Notes under the pieces: model-generated
What the model was told of the DNA's origin: nothing
Database searches by the model: none
What the model saw: only the letters and a program-made list of their open reading frames with translations
In this document: piece by piece, positions 1 to 7,579 of the stretch
How the letters are laid out: each line of letters begins with the position of its first letter
Position numbering within the stretch: the stretch's first letter is position 1
Source of the DNA: Pseudobdellovibrionaceae bacterium
Lineage (GTDB): Bacteria; Bdellovibrionota; Bdellovibrionia; Bdellovibrionales; JAMPXM01
Length of the DNA stretch: 12,443 bases
Direction: 5' to 3'
Assembly (NCBI GenBank): GCA_016791465.1
Contig: JAEUWE010000245.1
Coordinates: forward strand, 1 to 12,443
Made by a program: the position numbers and the translations under genes

Positions 1-1022
1 AGCGCGCGCGCGGCGTTGTGGCCAGTTCGGCGGGGAATCATGCTCAGGGCGTGGCGTACGGTGCGAAGGTCGTCGGAGCGAAGGCCCATATTGTGATGCC
101 GGAGACAGCGCCAATCGTGAAAATCAACGCGACTCGCTCGCATGGTGCCGATGTTATTTTGCATGGTGAAGTCTACGACGATGCCTATGGCAAGGCCCAG
201 GAGCTTGAGCGAGATAAGGGATGGATTTTTGTTCATCCCTATCTTGATCCGAAGGTCATTGCGGGCCAAGGAACGATCGGTCTTGAGTTGCTTGAAGATG
301 AGCCGGAGCTCGACACGATTGTTGTGCCGATCGGCGGTGGCGGATTGATCAGCGGGATTGCGACAGCCGTCAAAGCTCTTCGCCCTGGGATCAAGGTTAT
401 CGGTGTTGTCTCGGATCAGGCGCCGGCCATGGCAAAACTGTTTCACGGTGAGAAAATCGATCTCGCAAAAGATGGAAAGTCGAAACGAGTGACGACGATC
501 GCTGAAGGTATTGCGATAAAGAACGCGTCGCCGCTCATGTTTGCGGACTACATCAAACCATTGATCGATGACATTGTGGAAGTGACCGATGACGAGATTG
601 CTCTGGCTCTTGTGCAGCTTCTGGAGAAAACCAAAACTGTAGCGGAGGGTTCTGGCGCCGCCGGCCTGGCGGCACTACTCGCCGGCAAAATTCAGGCAAA
701 AGGTAAAACGGCGGTCGTCATTTGTGGCGGCAATATCGATCTCAACGTGATGTCGAAAGTGATTGAACGGGGACTTCGCAGTCAGCACCGTCTGGCCCGC
801 GTCGTTGTCGTCGTCGATGATTTGCCCGGAAACCTGCACCGGATCACGGCGGTGATGGCGGAGTGTCGTGCGAACATTTTAGAGGTTCATCACGATCGTG
901 TGTCGCCGGAGCTTGGGCTTCGCGAGACGCGCATTGATCTGCTGGTTGAAACGGCAAGTCAGAGTCAAATCGAGGACATCCATCTGCGGCTAAAAGCTCA
1001 AGGATTTCGCGTCCTGGCTTAA
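1..1022 (+). CDS. ilvA: Threonine ammonia-lyase with ACT domain, 5'-partial
   Basis: PLP-dependent deaminase converting threonine to 2-oxobutanoate, the first committed step toward isoleucine. The reading frame is open from base 3 and gives about 339 residues. The segment VVASSAGNHAQG near the visible start is the conserved substrate/PLP loop of this fold, and the tetraglycine loop PIGGGGLISG (bases 327-356) binds the PLP phosphate. The last ~75 residues (from about LARVVVVVDDLPGNLHRI) form one ACT domain. The length and single ACT domain match the ~400-residue medium form of the family. About 60-70 N-terminal residues, including the PLP Schiff-base lysine, lie outside the window, so catalytic completeness cannot be judged. 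A single ACT domain suggests allosteric control by an amino acid, but the sequence does not separate a biosynthetic from a catabolic role. The stop is TAA at 1020-1022; 130 bases follow before cmk. Confidence 0.93.
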   Translation, partial: RARGVVASSAGNHAQGVAYGAKVVGAKAHIVMPETAPIVKINATRSHGADVILHGEVYDDAYGKAQELERDKGWIFVHPYLDPKVIAGQGTIGLELLEDEPELDTIVVPIGGGGLISGIATAVKALRPGIKVIGVVSDQAPAMAKLFHGEKIDLAKDGKSKRVTTIAEGIAIKNASPLMFADYIKPLIDDIVEVTDDEIALALVQLLEKTKTVAEGSGAAGLAALLAGKIQAKGKTAVVICGGNIDLNVMSKVIERGLRSQHRLARVVVVVDDLPGNLHRITAVMAECRANILEVHHDRVSPELGLRETRIDLLVETASQSQIEDIHLRLKAQGFRVLA

Positions 1023-1152
1023 GCCCGGTCGTGGTCGGCCTAAAATAGATGCAATCGCTCCGGGATACCGCTGCGTTTTCAGCCGTTTTCCTTGACCTAA
1101 ACCCGCGATTTCTTGGTAGGACTCTAGGGTTTTGAGGATGGGGCTATAGCGT

Positions 1153-1902
1153 ATGGTGTTTCGTGAAAGTGATGGCGCAGTCGATGTTGATTCCAGTACG
1201 CAAGAAATCGATTCCTCAGGTGGTCGTGTCGTGAAATCGAGTGTTGGTTTGGTTGTCACAATTGATGGCCCTGCGGCGAGCGGCAAATCATCCGTTTCGC
1301 GTGAAATTGCTCGTCGCTTCAATTGGGATTGGGTTTCAACTGGCGCTTTCTATCGCGGTGTCGCATGGGCAGCAAATCACCTTGGACTGGATCTTGGCGA
1401 TGAGGCCGCAATCGAGCAGTTTGCGAAAAGTACACGATGGAGTATTCAGCTCACTTCGGCGCAAACTTGTTTTCAGCTCGACGGCAAAGACTATACAGAC
1501 GAAATCGGAAAAGAGTCTGTTGGCTCATTGGCATCGCGTATTTCCTCTTACCCCAAAGTCCGCGCAGCACTTTTGTCGGCTCAGCGCGAGTGCGCAAAGA
1601 GCGGTCGCGGTCTTGTCGCTGAAGGTCGCGATTGCGGCTCGGTGGTTTTCCCTTCAGCGGATGTGAAGATTTTCCTGACAGCTCGAGCCGAGGACCGCGC
1701 GGCCCGCCGCGCCCTTGAAGAGGGACGCGACGTTCAAGCGATGATCAATGAACAAAAACAGCGCGATGCTCAAGATGCCACTCGCAAGACGGCTCCGATG
1801 GTCGCCGCCAGCGATGCGCACACGGTGGACACCACTGGCCTTGGCCTCAATGACGTGGTCGAGAAGATTGAGGCCATCATCCTCAGTTATCTCGCGCGAT
1901 AG
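1153..1902 (+). CDS. cmk: Cytidylate kinase
   Basis: Phosphorylates CMP and dCMP to the diphosphates with ATP, in cytoplasmic pyrimidine salvage. The P-loop is GPAASGKSS (residues 39-47), followed by STGAFYRG (62-69), the EGRDCGSVVFP segment (157-167, equivalent to the usual GRD-[IM]-G-[TS]), and the LID motif R-D-x-x-D-x-x-R (204-211). Residue 161 is Cys where Ile or Met is usual. From the ATG at 1153 the protein has 249 residues with a 26-residue acidic, Ser-rich extension before the fold. A GTG at 1231 preceded by AGGTGG (1218-1223) would give 223 residues, the usual family length, so the start is uncertain. The ATG at 1153 has only a weak GGATGGGG upstream. In the 130-base gap after ilvA a TTGACC (1092-1097) is visible, but no good -10 pairs with it. 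In many proteobacteria rpsA follows cmk directly; here a leftward gene comes first. Confidence 0.95.
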   Translation: MVFRESDGAVDVDSSTQEIDSSGGRVVKSSVGLVVTIDGPAASGKSSVSREIARRFNWDWVSTGAFYRGVAWAANHLGLDLGDEAAIEQFAKSTRWSIQLTSAQTCFQLDGKDYTDEIGKESVGSLASRISSYPKVRAALLSAQRECAKSGRGLVAEGRDCGSVVFPSADVKIFLTARAEDRAARRALEEGRDVQAMINEQKQRDAQDATRKTAPMVAASDAHTVDTTGLGLNDVVEKIEAIILSYLAR

Positions 1903-1940
1903 GCTTTCGCGAGTCGGGCGAACTCGCGAAGCCATTTTAG
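1902..1940. terminator. Hairpin between convergent cmk and lipoprotein gene
   Basis: GGCTTTCGCGAGT (1902-1914) pairs with ACTCGCGAAGCC (1922-1933) around a 7-base loop, with one bulged T. On the + strand ATTTTAG follows, a short U-rich tail. The cmk stop codon overlaps the left edge, and the leftward lipoprotein gene ends at 1937. The position between convergent stops suggests a terminator serving both directions; on the minus strand there is no clear U tract. Confidence 0.6.
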
Positions 1941-3232
1941 CGAACTGAGCACTGATAGGTGCCGAGACTCCACACTTGCTCACCATTCAAGTTCGCTTTG
2001 ACTCCGGAATAGAGCGATTGGCCGGCGATCTTCGCAGCCGTCGGAGCGACAGCGGACAGAAACCCTTTTGTTTGTTTGAAGTCGAAGAAGAGTCGGCCAG
2101 AAATCGCCGTTAATTCGGTCCATGTCTGCATGTCGGAGCTGCTGATCACTCCTACTTTCAGTGCCGAGCCTTTTTTGGCTGCTCGCCAGAGGAGAACTTT
2201 GCCGTCGACTCGAGCAACTTGAACGGGTCCATAACCTGGGACGCCAAAGTCCTTCTCTGTTCCTGTGCCTTCAGGAGATTCTCTGAACGTGTAAGCAAGG
2301 CTCAGAGTCTGTGAGGTCAGATCGTATCGATAGATTTTCGTGGTGCTATAATCGGTGACTCGAGACTGAGGCTTGAAGGTCGATTCTCGTTCAAAAATAA
2401 GGACGGCGGTACTGTCATCTTTTTCAATTCGAATTGATTTGTCGTACGAGAAGACGGCGTTCTGAGGATTGTCGACCTGAAGAATCGTTCTCCATGTGTT
2501 GCCATTGTCGCGGCTGTGCTGGATCTGAGAAACTCCGAACGGTCCAGAATTGACCGACTGGTAAATGCGGCGAAGGAAGCTGCCGTCGGCAGCCCGAATG
2601 AATTCTGCCGTGCGATGTTCGTCCCAGTCGATCCGTCCGCTTAAGAGCTCCTCTGCTGCGTCAACTGCGTCGATAACGTCAGCCGAGTAGAGTGCGAGGG
2701 GTACGGTTTGCCAGCTATTGCCCCCATCGAGGCTCTGTCGAACAAGGTAACGCCAGTGACCGAATTGCGGTTGGCTGATCACAGAAAGAATCGTGACCTG
2801 TCCAGGGGCGGCAAAAATTCGAATAGGCAGGGCTGCGCGGTCAGCATTCTCCAGACCTGCGTCGCTGTCGACGGTCTCTGACTGTCCTGAGGGGGATAAA
2901 CGACGAACAGCATAGCGGTAGTCGCCGAGTGAGGCGGCGCCGAGAACCTGACCAGCCGAGAAGATATTCCCGTCGAGATCTTGTTGTACGATCGGTTGAC
3001 CGATCCCGTACTGTTGGTAGTTGGCTCCGAGAACTGTTGTCGGCGTCGAATCAAAGGCGTCGAGTTCTTTAAAGTCGCAACTCAGCACACGGGGCTTCGA
3101 CGGCGTCTTGTTGTTGTCGGCTTCAAGTGAGCTATCGAGAGCGTTCGATCCAACGTCTTCGCTGACGCAGCCGACCTGAATTGCGATCGCGAGGAGTGGG
3201 AAGGTGAGGGTCTTTTTGAAGTAACGTGACAT
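1937..3232 (-). CDS. Putative lipoprotein with sialidase-type Asp-box repeats
   Basis: A 431-residue exported protein of unknown function. The N-terminus MSRYFKKTLTFPLLAIAIQV followed by GC is a basic plus hydrophobic signal peptide ending at Cys22. V-G-C fits a lipobox, although Gln at -3 is atypical, so lipidation is likely but not certain. Two good Asp-boxes (S-x-D-x-G-x-x-W) are visible: SLDGGNSW (167-174) and SRDNGNTW (240-247). SSDMQTW (365-371) is a degenerate third. Spaced repeats of this kind are the hallmark of sialidase/BNR beta-propellers, and the many short beta-type segments agree. Cys52 and Cys427 are the only cysteines after the lipobox and could close the propeller by a disulfide. 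No sialidase arginine triad was identified, so a glycosidase activity should not be assumed. The start is supported by AAGGAG, 8 bases before the ATG on the minus strand. The gene is transcribed against cmk and rpsA. Confidence 0.8.
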   Translation of the reverse strand: MSRYFKKTLTFPLLAIAIQVGCVSEDVGSNALDSSLEADNNKTPSKPRVLSCDFKELDAFDSTPTTVLGANYQQYGIGQPIVQQDLDGNIFSAGQVLGAASLGDYRYAVRRLSPSGQSETVDSDAGLENADRAALPIRIFAAPGQVTILSVISQPQFGHWRYLVRQSLDGGNSWQTVPLALYSADVIDAVDAAEELLSGRIDWDEHRTAEFIRAADGSFLRRIYQSVNSGPFGVSQIQHSRDNGNTWRTILQVDNPQNAVFSYDKSIRIEKDDSTAVLIFERESTFKPQSRVTDYSTTKIYRYDLTSQTLSLAYTFRESPEGTGTEKDFGVPGYGPVQVARVDGKVLLWRAAKKGSALKVGVISSSDMQTWTELTAISGRLFFDFKQTKGFLSAVAPTAAKIAGQSLYSGVKANLNGEQVWSLGTYQCSVR

Positions 3233-3444
3233 TCAGGGCTCCTTTGTTGGTGCTCTGAATTCAGGATAGAGGAGGGGGGCGTCGAAATTTGTCTCGCAGT
3301 CGTTCTCGAATTGAGGCGCCGTTTTGTCTCAGTTGGAGACATTTCGGTGGCATCAGACGTTGGATGCGCCAGGCGAAGGCGGTGCACGAATAGCGTCAGT
3401 ATATATCCACACATATGTGACGTCCGCAGGTAAACGTGTATCGT
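3233..3444. other. Non-coding stretch upstream of the lipoprotein gene
   Basis: No convincing reading frame. It must hold the promoter of the leftward lipoprotein gene, but I see no good -35/-10 pair: TATACT on the minus strand (3403-3398) and TATCCT near 3269 lack a matching -35. Small symmetric sites are present: CTGAATTCAG (3255-3264), GTCTC-AGTTG-GAGAC (3326-3340) and CACATATGTG (3410-3419). None is recognised as a known operator. Confidence 0.5.
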
Positions 3445-3738
3445 TCAGTTAGACCTGACGGAACGAATTCGCGAGACCCGCTCTTTGAACGAAGGATGCG
3501 TGGAGAGGATGTCGATACCATCGACTTCGGGCGGTAGGCTTCCGGCCATTCGCTCCAAGATGTCGGCGAGGGCGTGGTGATCTTTACCGTTTTCTTTGAG
3601 TTTGAGTACGGCGTAGTCATCGGCCTGTGTTTCATGTTGTCGTGAGTACTTATTCGAAAGTATGAGAAGTGGAACATTGGTCCACTCAGTGCCGCCTGTG
3701 ATGAGAATAATGAGTGCTGACGGTAAACCGTTTTTCGC
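3445..3738 (-). pseudogene. C-terminal remnant of an M48-family metallopeptidase
   Basis: The minus-strand frame between an in-frame TAA (3741-3739) and a TGA (3447-3445) encodes 97 residues with clear M48 character. It has a hydrophobic segment (SALIILITGG), then KYSRQHETQADDYAVLKL, where E-T-Q-A-D is the E-x-x-x-D of the family (third zinc ligand and its Asp). It continues with NGKDHHALADILERMAG and the C-terminal signature DILSTHPSFKERVSRI. No ATG, GTG or TTG occurs before the conserved part, and the HExxH zinc motif, which should lie some 40 or more residues upstream, is absent; I searched the three minus frames up to about 3902 without finding it. This is therefore a decayed or truncated gene lacking its catalytic half. 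A sequencing error or an assembly join is the alternative. The family are membrane or periplasmic proteases. Confidence 0.8.
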
Positions 3739-3902
3739 TTATCGTCGATATTCAAGGCGGTCCGTCGCCGTGTTGTCCTCAGGCGTCCTGTGGCCGATCG
3801 GATTAATGGCCGGCCCAGGTCGGGCTTGGGTGCCCCTCTCAAAGTCGTCTCCCGGCGGCCTCATGGTGCGGCGCGTAAACTTTGCGCCCCAGCTGGCACC
3901 CT
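3739..3902. other. Unassigned stretch between M48 remnant and rpsA promoter
   Basis: No protein family is recognisable in any frame. The 90-odd-residue open frames on both strands here have Pro/Arg/Gly-rich, low-information translations. Local inverted repeats are present: GGGTGCC (3828-3834) with GGCACCC (3895-3901), and GGCGC (3870-3874) with GCGCC (3884-3888). The stretch could be further decayed remnant of the M48 gene or upstream DNA of rpsA. Confidence 0.4.
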
Positions 3903-3932
3903 TTGACAGTGCCTGTGCTAGGCGCCGATAAC
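3903..3932 (+). promoter_or_regulatory. Predicted sigma-70 type promoter of rpsA
   Basis: TTGACA (3903-3908, perfect -35) is followed after 18 bases by GATAAC (3927-3932). This predicts a start near 3939 and a leader of about 85 bases before the rpsA ATG. The pair GGCAC (3895-3899) and GTGCC (3909-3913) flanks the -35 as a short inverted repeat. An own promoter is expected because a leftward gene separates rpsA from cmk. Confidence 0.6.
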
Positions 3933-3975
3933 CTTCCGACACACTGAGAACGAAACCGGATTGCCCCTTTGGTGA

Positions 3976-4008
3976 GGGACAAAACAGAGTTTTGTTCTCC
4001 GAAGGAGG
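3976..4008 (+). promoter_or_regulatory. rpsA leader hairpin abutting the Shine-Dalgarno
   Basis: ACAAAAC (3979-3985) and GTTTTGT (3989-3995) form a perfect 7-bp stem with loop AGA, extended by G-U, G-C and G-U pairs to 3976/3998. Two bases later comes a strong Shine-Dalgarno, AAGGAGG (4002-4008), which lies 14 bases from the ATG at 4023, longer than usual. S1 is known to repress its own translation through leader structure in enterobacteria; a similar role here is inference. Confidence 0.45.
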
Positions 4009-4022
4009 AAAAAACAAACCGT

Positions 4023-5852
<1,830 letters not shown>

Positions 5853-5884
5853 TTCATATCGACGTAAGTCGAGACTGCGGCTTG

Positions 5885-5916
5885 AAAAGCCACTCCATTT
5901 TAGGAGTGGCTTTTTT
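5885..5916 (+). terminator. Rho-independent terminator of rpsA
   Basis: AAAAGCCACTCC (5885-5896) pairs perfectly with GGAGTGGCTTTT (5903-5914) around the loop ATTTTA, and the stem runs directly into TTTTTT. It lies 33 bases after the rpsA stop. Confidence 0.93.
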
Positions 5917-5917
5917 A

Positions 5918-5945
5918 TTGTCCGATGGTCTGGTCCGAATATTGT
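5918..5945 (+). promoter_or_regulatory. Candidate promoter of the kinase pair
   Basis: TTGTCC (5918-5923), 16 bases, TATTGT (5940-5945). Each hexamer matches the sigma-70 consensus at 4 of 6 positions. The location between the rpsA terminator and the first kinase gene is right, but the match is weak. Confidence 0.3.
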
Positions 5946-5961
5946 CGTAATGGTTTCATGA

Positions 5962-5978
5962 CAATTGCTAAGCAATTG
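5962..5978. promoter_or_regulatory. Perfect 17-bp palindrome, candidate operator
   Basis: CAATTGCT - A - AGCAATTG is perfectly symmetric. It lies 22 bases before the GTG start of the first histidine kinase and just downstream of the candidate -10. A one-base spacer disfavours an RNA hairpin and suits binding of a dimeric DNA-binding protein. The cognate regulator is unknown. Confidence 0.45.
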
Positions 5979-6000
5979 AATGAGCTGTCACGATTGAAGT

Positions 6001-7548
6001 GTGGACTCGAGATCGAATTCAACAGTATCGACTTTATCGGCGATCTCAGAAGAGAAGCAATTGGCTTTGTGGAGTCGGGCTGGCTCTGAGCTCTCGATGG
6101 GTTTGATTGTTGTTTCGGCTGATGGAACGAAATTTAGAGTCGATGAGAAGGTTGAGAGTCTCTTCGCTGTAAAAAGCTCGGGTGAACAGCCAATACTCGT
6201 CTTTCAGAATTGGTTGGCCGATGAGAGCAGCGAAACATTTTCTCGACTGCAGGAGTCGCTGGCAGCCGACACGCCTTTCGATGGCGTGCTAGCCTCGCGA
6301 CAGCGACCGGGAATATGGGTCCGAATTGTTGGAGCTTCGCGAGGAAGCGGGACCGAGCGCGGCTTTTTGGTTTGGGATCGAACGGAACAGGTGTTGAACG
6401 AGAGCCGCCTGGCGGCCGATCGCCACTTCTTTGAGACGGTTCTAAATTCGTTTTCAGATCCGGTGACGATCATCGATTCTGACTTCAGGTTTATTTATGG
6501 GAACACGGCATTTTCATCGCTGATTGGTCTTATACCAGAAGAGTACTACGGGCGATCGATGGTCGAACTGGGGCTTGTCAACGCGAGGGCATTTCACGAA
6601 AATGACCGACGCTGTCTGCATGGCCACGTCGAAGTGGAATCAGAAGAAGCATTGAATTTCGGTGATGCCTCAGGAAGCAAGGGCTCTCAAGAGCAGCTCT
6701 GGCTGGTGAAACGAGTACCATACTCGGCGCCGAATGGGCGAACCACGGTTGTCTCTGTGTTCCGTGACATTCGAGAAGTGCGCCGGATGCAACTCGAATT
6801 GGACCGATCGCGTGCGCGCTCAAGTCAAATTTCGCGATTAAAGGGATTGGCGACGCTGGCGGCCGGAGTGGCGCATGAATTAAATAATCCGCTGATGATC
6901 GTGTCGGGCGCTGTCGAGGCCATAAGGGATCAGCTTGAGGATTGTTCGTCGCGGTCGCGAGTGGAGTCACTGTTGATCCGAGCGGCGCGTGGTGTTCAAC
7001 GGGCAGCGGAGATTGTTCAGGCCATGCAGAAAATGGGTGCCAACACGATGTCGACGGATGGCGCGCAAAGCGAAGTGGAGCTTATCAGTGTCATCGGCTC
7101 TGCGCGGTTGCTTTTAAGTACGGAGCTTACGCGAAATGCAGTCGAGATCAGAGTGAGCGGTTTGCCGAGCGCTCGAGTTTTGGGTTCGGAGTCGGCATTG
7201 ATCCGAGTTGTCACGGCCCTTGTGCAGAATGCAATCGAGGCCATCTCGACAGCTGGAGGCCCGACTCGGATTGTTTCGATCGACGTCGGTCGAGTCGCGG
7301 ATGCGGCCAAGTTTGAGTTGATCGTCGAGGACAGCGGGCCGGGAATCTCGACGGCGCATCAGGACCAGATTTTTGAGCCATTTTACTCGACCAAGGAGAT
7401 TGGTCAGGGCCTAGGGCTCGGTTTGTCGCTTGCGAAAGAGGCGGTCGAGGCGATGGGAGGGCATGTCGAATATGTTGGCACAAGCGCTCTTGGCGGGGCT
7501 CGATTTCATATTGAGCTAAAGGCTTTTGGGGGACTCAACTCGACTTGA
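6001..7548 (+). CDS. Soluble PAS-domain sensor histidine kinase
   Basis: A 515-residue cytoplasmic two-component kinase; no transmembrane segment is seen. Residues ~30-130 form a divergent N-terminal sensor region, probably PAS-like. A clearer PAS domain covers ~141-260 (DPVTIIDSDFRFIYGNTAF, ending VSVFRDIREVR). The HisKA H-box is GVAHELNNPL with phospho-acceptor His292. The ATPase domain has the N-box (LVQNAIEA, Asn410), G1 EDSGPGI (443-449), F-box FEPFYSTK (458-465) and G2 GQGLGLGLS (468-476). The H-box and C-terminal part are of the NtrB-like class. GTG at 6001 is the first possible start, since TGA lies in frame at 5995, but it has no good Shine-Dalgarno. TTG 6061 and ATG 6097 are alternatives that would shorten the N-terminal region. 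No response regulator is adjacent; a second kinase follows 31 bases after the stop, probably in the same transcript. Signal and target are unknown. Confidence 0.88.
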   Translation: MDSRSNSTVSTLSAISEEKQLALWSRAGSELSMGLIVVSADGTKFRVDEKVESLFAVKSSGEQPILVFQNWLADESSETFSRLQESLAADTPFDGVLASRQRPGIWVRIVGASRGSGTERGFLVWDRTEQVLNESRLAADRHFFETVLNSFSDPVTIIDSDFRFIYGNTAFSSLIGLIPEEYYGRSMVELGLVNARAFHENDRRCLHGHVEVESEEALNFGDASGSKGSQEQLWLVKRVPYSAPNGRTTVVSVFRDIREVRRMQLELDRSRARSSQISRLKGLATLAAGVAHELNNPLMIVSGAVEAIRDQLEDCSSRSRVESLLIRAARGVQRAAEIVQAMQKMGANTMSTDGAQSEVELISVIGSARLLLSTELTRNAVEIRVSGLPSARVLGSESALIRVVTALVQNAIEAISTAGGPTRIVSIDVGRVADAAKFELIVEDSGPGISTAHQDQIFEPFYSTKEIGQGLGLGLSLAKEAVEAMGGHVEYVGTSALGGARFHIELKAFGGLNST

Positions 7549-7579
7549 GTGTGTCGCGGGCTGCTCCGAAAAGAGATCG

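Noticed and set aside
3846..3870. HHEAAGRRL in a minus frame as the missing HExxH of the M48 protease
   Set aside because: HEAAG lacks the second His and its frame hits a stop at once; it is not adjacent in a way that would rebuild the gene by one frameshift.
3662..3931. 89-residue + strand open frame
   Set aside because: It lies antisense to the M48 remnant and overlaps the rpsA promoter; the Arg/Pro-rich translation matches nothing known and no Shine-Dalgarno was seen.
3969..4022. TTG start giving rpsA 18 extra residues
   Set aside because: The start would lie upstream of the AAGGAGG ribosome-binding site and within the leader hairpin region; the added residues have no S1 character.
6942..7316. 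124-residue + frame and several minus frames inside the PAS kinase
   Set aside because: They are shadows of the kinase gene, whose own frame carries all the conserved kinase boxes through this segment.
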